Shown here piece by piece: positions 54,341 to 63,996 of a stretch of DNA of 64,000 nt. Below the pieces are notes generated by a model. The model saw nothing but the letters and a program-made list of their open reading frames with translations. It ran no database searches and was not told the DNA's origin. This DNA is from Rhizobium sp. WYJ-E13 (lineage in GTDB: Bacteria > Pseudomonadota > Alphaproteobacteria > Rhizobiales > Rhizobiaceae). The DNA lies in the NCBI RefSeq assembly GCF_018987265.1, contig NZ_CP076853.1:1488001-1552000 (forward strand). Reading direction: 5' to 3'. A program made the translations under genes and the position numbers. Positions within the stretch are counted from its first letter, which is position 1. Every line of letters starts with the position of its first letter.

Positions 54341-54646
54341 ATGAGCATTTCTGCAATCACGCATACGGCTCTTTCGGGAATGCTGGCGCAGACGACGCGC
54401 GCTGGCGCAATCGCCGACAACGTCGCCAATGCGAGCACACCGGGCTACGGCCGGCTGAACACCAGTTTCCAGTCCGTCGAACCTTCGGGCGTTACGGCAA
54501 GCGTTGCCGAGACGGATCAGGGTGTGGATTTTGCGACTGAGCTCACCGATCTCATCGAGACTGAACAGAGCTACAAGGCGAATGCTGCGGTCTTCGAGAC
54601 CGGTGCCGATCTATGGGACGTGCTGATGAGCATCAAGCGTGACTAA
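54341..54646 (+). CDS. Orphan mini flagellar basal-body rod-like protein
   Basis: 101 residues. The N terminus has the flagellar rod/hook signature (ALSGMLAQTTRAGAIADNVA and NASTPGYG, the usual A-NN-ANxxTPGY motif) and the C terminus the matching end block (LTDLIETEQSYKANAAVFET, ADLWDVLMSIKR). Both coiled-coil-forming ends are present with a very short middle, as in a reduced FlgC/FlgB-type subunit. No other flagellar gene is within this window. It could be a real accessory rod protein or a secretion-system relative; unclear. Confidence 0.82.
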   Translation: MSISAITHTALSGMLAQTTRAGAIADNVANASTPGYGRLNTSFQSVEPSGVTASVAETDQGVDFATELTDLIETEQSYKANAAVFETGADLWDVLMSIKRD

Positions 54647-54679
54647 AGCGCACTTGCCCCTTTTCAGGCAGACAATTCT

Positions 54680-55300
54680 TTAAACGATCGAATAGGCTAC
54701 CGAACCCAGCGCTACGGCACCGAAGGCGAGCAGCATATAGCTCGTCGCGCGGCCGACTTTGGCCGTGAAATCGGCCGAGAGCCGGTCCCTTGCAAGGCTG
54801 ACGGCACCGCTGAGGCAGAACCACCACAATAGCGATCCGAGGAAGACGCCCGAGACGATGGCAGCCGAACTGAAGCGGCGTGTTTCCTCGGTCAGGCCCA
54901 GGCCGGCAAACAGCGCGCCGAAGGAAAGGATCGTCGCCGGATTGGAAATGGTCAGCAGGAAGGTCGAAATGGTCGTGTGCAGGAAGTCGGCCGCGTCGAT
55001 CTTCGCCGCCTTTACCTTCCCTCTGTTCTCCAGTCCCCGAAAGCCGAGCCAGAGCAGCATCAGCCCGCCGCCGAGCGCCAAGGGAATGGTGGCCATCGAC
55101 ATGGTCTCGGAGAAGACCGCAAGCCCGGCGACAGCGACCAGCGCGTAGCTCGCGTCACCGAGGGCAGTCCCGAGCCCGCCGGAAAAGCCGTACCAGAAAC
55201 CTTTCTCGATGCTTCTGTTGATGCAGAGCGTTCCGATCGGCCCGAGCGGCGCGGTGATGATGACACCCAGGAGGGCGCCTTTCAGGAACAGAAAGAGCAT
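54680..55300 (-). CDS. LysE family translocator
   Basis: 206 residues, six membrane helices. GALLGVIITAPLGPIGTLCINR near the N terminus is the LysE signature, with the GLGTALGDASYALVAVAGL helix following. Exports amino acids or related compounds; the substrate is unknown. Convergent with the flagellar-like gene, no operon partner. Confidence 0.9.
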   Translation of the reverse strand: MLFLFLKGALLGVIITAPLGPIGTLCINRSIEKGFWYGFSGGLGTALGDASYALVAVAGLAVFSETMSMATIPLALGGGLMLLWLGFRGLENRGKVKAAKIDAADFLHTTISTFLLTISNPATILSFGALFAGLGLTEETRRFSSAAIVSGVFLGSLLWWFCLSGAVSLARDRLSADFTAKVGRATSYMLLAFGAVALGSVAYSIV

Positions 55301-55403
55301 TGTCCGCTTTTCTTCTTGGTCGCTTGTCGGTCTCGGACAGGCTCGTCTAAATCAAAAGGCCGCCAATTATGGCGGCCATCAGGCAAATTCAACGGAAAAA
55401 TGC

Positions 55404-55799
55404 TTAATGCTGTGCGGGAACTACTGCATCGCCGCGTGCGGCAAGAGCTGCGAGATCAGCGGGTTTCAGTTCGACGGATTCGCCGCAGCCGCAGGCCGAT
55501 GTCTGGTTCGGATTGGTGAAGGTAAAACCAGAGCGCAGCGTGGTGGTTTCAAAGCCGAGTTCGGTGCCGAGCAGATAGAGAACGGCCGACGGCTCGATCC
55601 AGACTTTAGCACCATCGCGCTCGATCAGGTCGTCCTTGGCATTGGGCTCGGTCACCATGTCGATGGTATATTCCATCCCGGCGCAGCCGCCCTTCTTGAT
55701 GCCGACGCGAATGCCCTTGGCATCCGGTCCGCCATTTTCGACGATCGCCTTCACGCGGTCCGCGGCAGCTGTCGTCATGCTCATCACTGCAAAGCCCAT
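55404..55799 (-). CDS. sufA: A-type iron-sulfur carrier protein SufA
   Basis: 131 residues, HesB/IscA/SufA family. Three conserved cysteines: GGCAGMEY and the C-terminal SACGCGES. Carries assembled clusters to target proteins. AAGGAG lies nine bases before ATG 55799. Last gene of the suf operon, 77 bases behind sufT; its 3' end is 100 bases from the LysE gene, on the same strand. Confidence 0.95.
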   Translation of the reverse strand: MGFAVMSMTTAAADRVKAIVENGGPDAKGIRVGIKKGGCAGMEYTIDMVTEPNAKDDLIERDGAKVWIEPSAVLYLLGTELGFETTTLRSGFTFTNPNQTSACGCGESVELKPADLAALAARGDAVVPAQH

Positions 55800-55876
55800 G
55801 GGCTCTTTCTCCTTCCACAACCGGGGTCAAGATCCGGTGCTTCGTGATTCAAATGTAAGGCGATCACCTTAATGGA

Positions 55877-56251
55877 TCAATACCAGCCAACCGCGACCTG
55901 CGCCTCTTCGGACATCCGGTCCGGCGTCCACGGCGGATCGAAGGTCATGGAAACCTCGACACCCGAAACGCCTTCGACGGCGCCGACAGCGTTTTCCACC
56001 CAGCCCGGCATCTCGCCGGCAACTGGGCAGCCAGGCGCGGTTAGCGTCATGACGATCTTGACCATGCGGTCGTCTTCGATATCGATCTTGTAAACGAGGC
56101 CGAGCTCGAAGATATCAGCCGGAATTTCCGGGTCGTAGACGGTCTTGAGAGCGCCGATCACGTCGTCGCTGAGCCGCGCCAGTTCCGCCTCGGGAATGCT
56201 GGAATGCACGATGCCTTCGCGCACGTCGATCTTCTCTTCATCCAGACTCAT
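55877..56251 (-). CDS. sufT: Iron-sulfur assembly factor SufT (DUF59/MIP18)
   Basis: 124 residues. The DUF59 domain with VYDPEIPADIFELGLVYKI and the Cys-containing TLTAPGCPVAGEM loop; a short acidic N-terminal extension precedes it. SufT assists maturation of Fe-S proteins; in rhizobia it was first named sufX as I recall. GAGGAAGAAGCC precedes ATG 56251. Ten bases behind sufS. Confidence 0.93.
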   Translation of the reverse strand: MSLDEEKIDVREGIVHSSIPEAELARLSDDVIGALKTVYDPEIPADIFELGLVYKIDIEDDRMVKIVMTLTAPGCPVAGEMPGWVENAVGAVEGVSGVEVSMTFDPPWTPDRMSEEAQVAVGWY

Positions 56252-56261
56252 GGCTTCTTCC

Positions 56262-57503
56262 TCAAGCAAAGAACTTGCGCGCATAGTCGAGCGCATCGGC
56301 CAGCGCATCCACTTCGGCGCGGGTATTATACATGCCGAAGGATGCCCGGCATGTGGAGGTCACGCCGAAGCGTTTCAAGAGCGGCATGGCGCAATGCGTG
56401 CCGGCGCGAACGGCAACACCCTGGCGGTCGATCACCATCGAGACGTCATGGGCATGGATGCCCGCAAGCTCGAAGGAGAAGATCGCGCCCTTGCCTGGCG
56501 CATTGCCGAAGATGCGTAGCGAATTAATCGCCTTGAGCCGCTCTTCGGCATAAACAGTCAGATCTGCCTCATGGGCTGCGATATTCTCGCGGCCGATCTT
56601 TTCCATATAGTCGAGCGCATAGCCGAGCCCGATCGCCTGCACGATCGGCGGCGTACCGGCCTCGAAACGGTGCGGCGGATCGTTGTAGGTGACGATGTCC
56701 TCGCTCACCTCGAAGATCATCTCGCCGCCCCCCTGGAACGGCCGCATCTCCTTCAGCCGGTCCTTCTTGCCGTAGAGCACGCCGATGCCAGAGGGGCCAT
56801 AGAGCTTGTGGCCCGTCATGACATACCAGTCGCAATCGATATCCCGCACGTCGACCGGCAGATGCACGGCGCCCTGCGAACCGTCGATCAGCACGGGAAT
56901 GCCGCGCTCATGAGCGATGCGGCAGACTTCCTTGACCGGAACGATCGTGCCGAGCGCATTCGACATATGGGTGATCGCGACGAGCTTGGTCCTGTCGGTC
57001 AGGCTCTTTTCGAAATCCTCGATATGGAAAGCGCCCTCGTCATCGACAGGCACCCAGAGGAGCTTGGCGCCCTGCCTCTCCCGAATGAAATGCCATGGCA
57101 CGATGTTGGAGTGGTGCTCCATGATCGTCAGCACGATCTCGTCGCCCTCGCCAATGTTCGGCATGCCCCAGCCGTAGGCGACGGTGTTGATCGCCTCGGT
57201 CGAGTTCTTGGTGAAGACGATCTCGTTTACCGAAGGCGCGTTCAGGAAGCGGCGCACCTTTTCGCGCGACGCTTCATAGGCTTCCGTCGCCGCATTGGAG
57301 AGGTAGTGAAGGCCGCGATGCACATTGGCATATTCATGGCTGTAGGCATGCGAGATAGAGTCGATCACCGCCTGCGGCTTCTGGGCGGAAGCACCGTTGT
57401 CCAGATAGACCAGCGGCTTGCCATGCACCTTCTCCGCAAGGATCGGGAAATCCCTGCGGATGGCTTCGACATCATAGGCGGTTGCCGGTACGATCTTGTC
57501 CAT
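56262..57503 (-). CDS. sufS: Cysteine desulfurase SufS
   Basis: 413 residues, group II cysteine desulfurase. PLP lysine in TGHKLYGPSGIG, active-site Cys371 in RAGTHCAMPLL. Supplies persulfide sulfur to the SufBCD scaffold. Normally works with SufE or SufU; no SufE gene is in this operon, and the IscU-like gene at 13393 lacks the usual ligands. Twelve bases behind sufD. Confidence 0.96.
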   Translation of the reverse strand: MDKIVPATAYDVEAIRRDFPILAEKVHGKPLVYLDNGASAQKPQAVIDSISHAYSHEYANVHRGLHYLSNAATEAYEASREKVRRFLNAPSVNEIVFTKNSTEAINTVAYGWGMPNIGEGDEIVLTIMEHHSNIVPWHFIRERQGAKLLWVPVDDEGAFHIEDFEKSLTDRTKLVAITHMSNALGTIVPVKEVCRIAHERGIPVLIDGSQGAVHLPVDVRDIDCDWYVMTGHKLYGPSGIGVLYGKKDRLKEMRPFQGGGEMIFEVSEDIVTYNDPPHRFEAGTPPIVQAIGLGYALDYMEKIGRENIAAHEADLTVYAEERLKAINSLRIFGNAPGKGAIFSFELAGIHAHDVSMVIDRQGVAVRAGTHCAMPLLKRFGVTSTCRASFGMYNTRAEVDALADALDYARKFFA

Positions 57504-57515
57504 GGCGCTTTCCGA

Positions 57516-58790
57516 TCAGGCGTGCTTTTCCAGCCAGGCCGAGATGACGCCTTCCAGCGCCTCGACCAAGGCTTCGTCTTCCAGTTCCTCGACGATCTCG
57601 GCAACGAAGGCATTGACGAGCATGGCGCGTGCCTTGTTCTCCGGAATACCGCGAGCCATCAGGTAGTAGAGATGGTTGTGGTCGATATCGGCAACCGTGG
57701 CACCATGGCCGCACTGCACGTCGTCGGCGAAGATCTCGAGCTCGGGCTTGACCGAAAACTCGGCATCGTCGGACATCAGCAGCGTGTTGCAGGCCATCTT
57801 GGCATCGGTCTTCTGGGCATCGGGCGCAACCCGGATCATGCCCTGGAAGACGCCCTTGGCGCGGTCGAAGACCACGTTGCGGATCACCTCCGTCGAGCCG
57901 GTGTGCGGCACATCGTGGCCAAGCACCATCGTCACGTCGGTATGCGTGTCCGCGCCGAGCAGATTGATGCCGCGCAGCGTCAGATCGGCGCCCTCGCCCG
58001 TCACCTTGATATTCAGCTCTTGGCGCACCAGCTTGCCGCCGGCATTGATGACGAAGAGCTTCAGTTTGGTGTCAGCGCCGAGATCGATGCGGATCTGGCC
58101 GAGATGCGTGTCCTCTGTGCCCTGCTGCTGCACGATGATCCAGGTCAGCTCCGTGCCCTGTCCGACCGTGATGTCGCTGACATGCGACACGAGTGCGGCA
58201 TCGTCAGTCACCGAGCGGTGACGCTCGATCACGACGCCCTTCACGTTTGCGCCGAAGCTGACCGGCAGGCGGGTATGAATATCGCCGCCGGCATGCACGA
58301 ACTGGATTTCCAGCGGCTCTTCGAGCTCGGTACCATCAAGCACATCGATCACATAGCCGTCCTTGACGAAGCTGCCATTGATGCGGCCGATTGCATCGTC
58401 ACGGCCAAGCGCGTCGAGTCCTTCGACAGCCGAACCATCGGTCAGCTTTTCGGAATAAACGGAAACCGCGAGATCGCCGACTGAGGCCTTGTTGGCGGCC
58501 TTGCCCTGGATAACGGCAAGAACCGGAGAGCCGTCGACCAGCGGCTCCAGCGCTTCAGAGCCGGCATCGCCTGCCTGAGCCGGAACGCTGCGCAGCAGGT
58601 TCTTCAGGTCCGTATAGTGCCAGGCCTCGATGCGGCGCGTCGGCAGACCTTCCTTCTTGAGGTCGTCGAGCAGCCGGTCGCGCAGCGCAGTCACTGCACC
58701 ATTGCCTGGCAGTTCGCCGATCTGCTGATTGAACGCTTCGATCAGCGCCGATTCGGCCGCAGTCAGGCGGCTCGTCGTTTGCATGTTCAT
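57516..58790 (-). CDS. sufD: Fe-S cluster assembly protein SufD
   Basis: 424 residues. SufD of the SufBC2D scaffold complex: PTRRIEAWHYTDLKNLLR near residue 55, beta-helix core, and the family end block with CGHGATVADIDHNHLYYLMARGIP. The conserved His in CGHGAT is present. AAAGGA lies before ATG 58790; a GTG seven codons upstream is an alternative. Twenty-three bases behind sufC. Confidence 0.95.
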   Translation of the reverse strand: MNMQTTSRLTAAESALIEAFNQQIGELPGNGAVTALRDRLLDDLKKEGLPTRRIEAWHYTDLKNLLRSVPAQAGDAGSEALEPLVDGSPVLAVIQGKAANKASVGDLAVSVYSEKLTDGSAVEGLDALGRDDAIGRINGSFVKDGYVIDVLDGTELEEPLEIQFVHAGGDIHTRLPVSFGANVKGVVIERHRSVTDDAALVSHVSDITVGQGTELTWIIVQQQGTEDTHLGQIRIDLGADTKLKLFVINAGGKLVRQELNIKVTGEGADLTLRGINLLGADTHTDVTMVLGHDVPHTGSTEVIRNVVFDRAKGVFQGMIRVAPDAQKTDAKMACNTLLMSDDAEFSVKPELEIFADDVQCGHGATVADIDHNHLYYLMARGIPENKARAMLVNAFVAEIVEELEDEALVEALEGVISAWLEKHA

Positions 58791-58813
58791 GGACGTCGTC
58801 CTTTCCGCCACGC

Positions 58814-59569
58814 TCAGGCTGCGGCGCCGATGATGTCGGCGTAACCGTTGGCTTCCAGCTCATGGGCCAGCGTCTTGTCGCCGGACTTGATCACCTGGCC
58901 CTTATAGAGAACGTGGACAGTGTCCGGCACGATGTAATCGAGCAGGCGCTGGTAGTGGGTGATGACGATGACGGCGCGGTCAGGCGAACGCAGCGCGTTG
59001 ACGCCGTCGGCAACGATCTTCAGCGCGTCGATGTCGAGGCCGGAGTCGGTTTCGTCGAGCACGCAAAGCTTCGGCTCAAGCAGCGCCATCTGCAGGATCT
59101 CGGCGCGCTTCTTCTCACCACCGGAGAAGCCGACGTTCAGCGGGCGCTTCAGCATCTCGGTATTGATCTGCAGCTTGCCGGCAGCGTCCTTGACCCGGCG
59201 CATGAAATCCGGCGTCGTCAGCTCATCTTCGCCGCGCGCCTTGCGCTGCTCGTTCATCGCTACCTTCAGGAACTGCATGGTGGCAACTCCCGGAATTTCG
59301 ACCGGGTACTGGAAGGCGAGGAAGACGCCCTTGGCGGCGCGCTCAGCCGGATCGAGCTCAAGAATGCTCTCGCCATTATAGAGGATGTCGCCCTCGGTCA
59401 CTTCATAGTCTTCACGACCGGACAGCACATAGGAGAGCGTCGACTTGCCAGAGCCGTTCGGCCCCATGATGGCGGCAACTTCCCCGGCTTTCACCGTCAG
59501 GTTCAAACCACGGATAATCTCGGTGCCATCTTCGGCGATGCGGGCATGAAGGTTCTTGATTTCAAGCAT
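58814..59569 (-). CDS. sufC: Fe-S cluster assembly ATPase SufC
   Basis: 251 residues, ABC-type ATPase. Walker A GPNGSGKST (36-44), signature FSGGEKKR near 148, Walker B VLDETDSGLD near 171, and a switch His in VITHYQRLL. Drives conformational change of the SufB-SufD scaffold. 117 bases separate it from the small gene upstream. Confidence 0.97.
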   Translation of the reverse strand: MLEIKNLHARIAEDGTEIIRGLNLTVKAGEVAAIMGPNGSGKSTLSYVLSGREDYEVTEGDILYNGESILELDPAERAAKGVFLAFQYPVEIPGVATMQFLKVAMNEQRKARGEDELTTPDFMRRVKDAAGKLQINTEMLKRPLNVGFSGGEKKRAEILQMALLEPKLCVLDETDSGLDIDALKIVADGVNALRSPDRAVIVITHYQRLLDYIVPDTVHVLYKGQVIKSGDKTLAHELEANGYADIIGAAA

Positions 59570-59686
59570 CTTTGGTTCCTGCGTTTCTCTGCGCAGCTCA
59601 CTCAGAGCCTCGCGTAATTCGTAAGGGCGTTACCTGTGGCGCTCGGCGCTATCGCCAGAAGCAAATTGCGGCGAAAACCGCGCTCG

Positions 59687-59890
59687 CTACGAGCCGAAGC
59701 CATTCGACATAACCGGGATAGCCAGAATGGCCTCTCCCGGTTTTTCCACGCGCTGCCGGAGAAACACATAGGGCTGCTCCGGCGGCTTTTCTGTCTTGTA
59801 TTCCTGTTCGCGGGGGCGAATTTTCGCCAATACCTCCCCGCGCATGTCAGCCAGACGTTCAAGAATTCGCTTCTTGTCCGCCTCGCTCAT
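59687..59890 (-). CDS. Small protein encoded between sufB and sufC
   Basis: 67 residues. ATG lies one base after the sufB stop (TGATATG), so translation is coupled. The first half is a charged helix (MSEADKKRILERLADMRGEV), the second has a Pro-rich turn (TEKPPEQPYVF) and ends PVMSNGFGS. No Cys, no membrane helix, no family recognised. Position inside the suf operon makes a role in cluster assembly likely but unproven. The gap of 117 bases to sufC is unusually long for this operon. Confidence 0.7.
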   Translation of the reverse strand: MSEADKKRILERLADMRGEVLAKIRPREQEYKTEKPPEQPYVFLRQRVEKPGEAILAIPVMSNGFGS

Positions 59891-59891
59891 A

Positions 59892-61361
<1,470 letters not shown>

Positions 61362-61505
61362 GTCGTTCTCCAATCTCGCCGGAGAAAAGGTCCGGCAGCT
61401 TGTCGTGCGGGCAATTTTCTTTTGCCCCTGATATAAGTGGCCAAAAGGGACTTTTCAGCCCTGATGGCAAGTGGAAATTTGCGTTTCCGCAAGTTTGTGA
61501 GGCGT

Positions 61506-62672
61506 TCAGGCCGCCTCGCCCGCCAGCTTTCGGCGGGCGGCAATTTTCGTAAATGCGGCAATCGCCCGATCCACGTCTTCTTCCGTCGTCGAAAAGCCGA
61601 GCGACATGCGCAGCGCCCCGAGCTTGGGATCGCGACCCATTGCCGTCAGTACATGGCTTTCGCCGACCCTGCCGGAAGAGCAGGCCGAACCCGCCGAAAG
61701 GGCCACGCCTTCGAGATCGAAGGCGATCTGCCCGGTCTCCGCCTTCAGGCAGGGAAGCGTGAAGAAGATGGTGTTGGCGACGCGCGGGCCGCCTGCCCCA
61801 TGAATGATGACATCGGGCGCCGCAGCGCGCATGCCGGCTTCCAGCCGATCGCGCAGGACCGCAATCGCAGCATTGCGCTCCTCAAGATTCTGCAGCACGG
61901 CTTCAGCAGCTGCCCCGAAGCCGATCAGCGCCAGCGAATTCTGTGTCCCCGAGCGGTGACCCTTCTCCTGCCCGCCACCGCGGATCAGCGCTTTCGGCAT
62001 CAAAGCCTCGCCTCGGGCGATCAACGCGCCCGCTCCTTTCGGTCCACCGATCTTGTGGGAGGAAATGATCATGAAATCGGCGCCGATCCGCCCGATATCG
62101 ATCGGCAGCCGGCCGGCCGCCTGCACGGCATCGACCACGAAGAGTCCGCCATGAGCACGCACGATCCTGCCGGCCTCTTCGACCGGCTGGACGATGCCGG
62201 TCTCGTTGTTGACGAACATGATCGCCACCATCGGCAGGCCCGTCGACTTGTCGTGGGCGTCGAGAAGTGCTGAGAGCGCGGTGAGGTCGACAATGCCGGC
62301 ATCGGTCACCGGGATCTCGGTCGTCCTGTCCTTCGGGAAACGTCCACCCTCGCGCACTGCCAGATGCTCGACGGCGGAATGGTAGAGGCGGCCGAGCTTC
62401 AGCGGCGTGCGACCCATACTGAAATCAGGCGTCAACATCATATTGGCCGCTTCGGTCGCGCCGCTCGTAAAGATCACATTGGCCGGATCGGTGCCCGTCA
62501 GCAACGCGACTTTGCGGCGCGCGCCCTCGATGGCGGCACGGGCGGCGCGGCCCTCGCCGTGCACGGAATTGGGATTGCCGAAGACGTCCACGGCGCGCAT
62601 GACCGCGTCACGCGCGGCAGGGTGCATCGGCGATGTTGCGTTCCAATCGAGATAAAGGCGTGGCGGCGCCAT
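61506..62672 (-). CDS. sufS2: Cysteine desulfurase, first gene of the suf operon
   Basis: 388 residues, group I (NifS/IscS-like) desulfurase: PLP lysine in SSHKIGGPKG, active-site Cys331 in SAGSACSSG. A second desulfurase beside SufS in the same operon; the order sufS2-B-C-D-S1-X-A was described in Rhizobium leguminosarum as iron-regulated (established knowledge as I recall). AGGA lies before ATG 62672. Transcription starts about 130 bases upstream. Confidence 0.93.
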   Translation of the reverse strand: MAPPRLYLDWNATSPMHPAARDAVMRAVDVFGNPNSVHGEGRAARAAIEGARRKVALLTGTDPANVIFTSGATEAANMMLTPDFSMGRTPLKLGRLYHSAVEHLAVREGGRFPKDRTTEIPVTDAGIVDLTALSALLDAHDKSTGLPMVAIMFVNNETGIVQPVEEAGRIVRAHGGLFVVDAVQAAGRLPIDIGRIGADFMIISSHKIGGPKGAGALIARGEALMPKALIRGGGQEKGHRSGTQNSLALIGFGAAAEAVLQNLEERNAAIAVLRDRLEAGMRAAAPDVIIHGAGGPRVANTIFFTLPCLKAETGQIAFDLEGVALSAGSACSSGRVGESHVLTAMGRDPKLGALRMSLGFSTTEEDVDRAIAAFTKIAARRKLAGEAA

Positions 62673-62786
62673 TGTCTTCGGTCCTGCGCTTGACGAGCTT
62701 GCTTTGGCGTGGCGGCGCATTTTTCTTGAAATTTCCGCCGGGCTTGCCTTATGACACGTTCCACGCTGCGTGGATTGCCATGCAAG

Positions 62787-62803
62787 TTTCGAATTGTTCT
62801 AAA
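62787..62803. promoter_or_regulatory. Irr iron control element (ICE) of the suf promoter
   Basis: TTTCGAATTGTTCTAAA, one mismatch to TTTAGAA-N3-TTCTAAA. On the minus strand it starts six bases after the -10 box, so bound Irr would block transcription of the suf operon when iron is low. Confidence 0.65.
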
Positions 62804-62808
62804 CTGCG

Positions 62809-62837
62809 TTTTAGAAAAGCTGACAACCGTCGTCAAG
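62809..62837 (-). promoter_or_regulatory. Promoter of the suf operon
   Basis: On the minus strand CTTGAC (62832-62837), 17 bases, CTAAAA (62809-62814): perfect -35 box and fair -10 box. Confidence 0.75.
62821..62835. promoter_or_regulatory. Possible RirA (IRO-like) site
   Basis: TGA-N9-TCA overlapping the -35 box of the suf promoter; matches the minimal IRO form, but this short pattern is expected by chance about 15 times in 64 kb. Confidence 0.35.
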
Positions 62838-62888
62838 TCATGTTGTCGCCAAACGTGGCGTGAACGCGAAATAAAACCCGGAGTACCG

Positions 62889-63566
62889 ATGCCCGAAGTC
62901 ATTTTCAACGGCCCTGCCGGCCGTCTTGAAGGCCGCTACCAGCCCTCCAAGGAAAAGAGCGCACCGATCGCCGTCATTCTGCACCCGCATCCGCAGTTTG
63001 GTGGCACGATGAACAACCAGATCGTCTACCAGCTCTTCTACATGTTCCAGAAGCGCGGTTTTACAACACTGCGCTTCAATTTCCGGGGCATCGGCCGCAG
63101 TCAGGGCGAATTCGACCATGGTGCGGGCGAGCTTTCGGACGCGGCTTCTGCGCTCGACTGGGTGCAGAGCCTGCATCCCGATTCGAAGACCTGTTGGGTC
63201 GCCGGTTACTCCTTCGGCTCCTGGATCGGCATGCAGCTTCTGATGCGCCGCCCGGAAATCGAAGGCTTCATGTCGATTGCCCCGCAGCCGAACACCTATG
63301 ACTTCTCGTTCCTGGCGCCTTGCCCCTCTTCCGGCCTGATCATCAACGGCGAGGCAGACAAGGTGGCGCCCGAAAAGGACGTTAACGGCCTCGTCGAGAA
63401 GCTGAAGACACAGAAGGGCATCCTCATCACCCATCGCACGGTGCCGGGCGCCAACCACTTCTTCAACGGTCAGGTCGACACGCTGATGGCCGAGTGCGAG
63501 GATTACCTTGATCGCCGCCTCAATGGCGAACTCGTGCCGGAACCGGCAGCCAAGCGCATCAGGTGA
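62889..63566 (+). CDS. Alpha/beta hydrolase, dienelactone-hydrolase-like
   Basis: 225 residues. HPHPQFGGTMNNQIV is diagnostic of a family of small hydrolases; the nucleophile is Ser in AGYSFGSWIG (about 112), Asp in NGEADKVAP and His in GANHFFNG complete a plausible triad. Substrate unknown, cytoplasmic. CCCGGAGTACCG precedes ATG 62889. Divergent from the suf operon; they share the regulatory region. Confidence 0.9.
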   Translation: MPEVIFNGPAGRLEGRYQPSKEKSAPIAVILHPHPQFGGTMNNQIVYQLFYMFQKRGFTTLRFNFRGIGRSQGEFDHGAGELSDAASALDWVQSLHPDSKTCWVAGYSFGSWIGMQLLMRRPEIEGFMSIAPQPNTYDFSFLAPCPSSGLIINGEADKVAPEKDVNGLVEKLKTQKGILITHRTVPGANHFFNGQVDTLMAECEDYLDRRLNGELVPEPAAKRIR

Positions 63567-63570
63567 TTTC

Positions 63571-63996
63571 TTGATACGTCTCGTGGTGGATACGAACGTT
63601 TTGATAAGCGCTTGTATCGGCCGCGGGGCGGCCTCACGCGTTATAGAAGCTTGTCTCGAAGATCGCGTTGTTCCCTACATTTCCGGGCCGCTGCTGCTGG
63701 AATATCGCGATGTTATCGGCCGCGATGAGATTTTCCGTGCGGCCCGGTTGAACGCAAATGAGCGAATGTTTCTGCTCGATGTGTTTGTTTCCAAGTGCAG
63801 GTTGAGCATTCTGCATTTCAAATGGCGGCCGAACCTTGTCGATGAAGGCGACAATCACCTTGTCGAATTGGCAATCGCGGCGAACGCGCATATTATAGTC
63901 ACATCGAACATACGGGACTTTTCCAGGTCGGAACTCAAGTTTCCGCATTTGGTCGTGGAGACGCCCGAGCGTTTTATGGAAAGGTTGCAGCAATGA
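63571..63996 (+). CDS. PIN-domain toxin of a presumed toxin-antitoxin pair
   Basis: 141 residues of the COG1569-type PIN family. Acidic metal ligands: Asp in VVDTNVLISA at the start, Glu in LLEYRDVI, Asp in DEGDNHLVELA and Asp in SNIRDF. Such proteins are ribonucleases. TTG 63571 is taken as start, with AGGTGA before it, four bases behind the hydrolase stop. The stop overlaps an ATG (ATGA at 63993-63996) of the next gene; toxin-before-antitoxin order is usual in this subgroup. Confidence 0.85.
   Translation: MIRLVVDTNVLISACIGRGAASRVIEACLEDRVVPYISGPLLLEYRDVIGRDEIFRAARLNANERMFLLDVFVSKCRLSILHFKWRPNLVDEGDNHLVELAIAANAHIIVTSNIRDFSRSELKFPHLVVETPERFMERLQQ

Noticed and set aside
56571..58484. A 637-codon frame opposite sufS and sufD
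   Set aside because: Runs antisense across two certain genes and has no protein family features.
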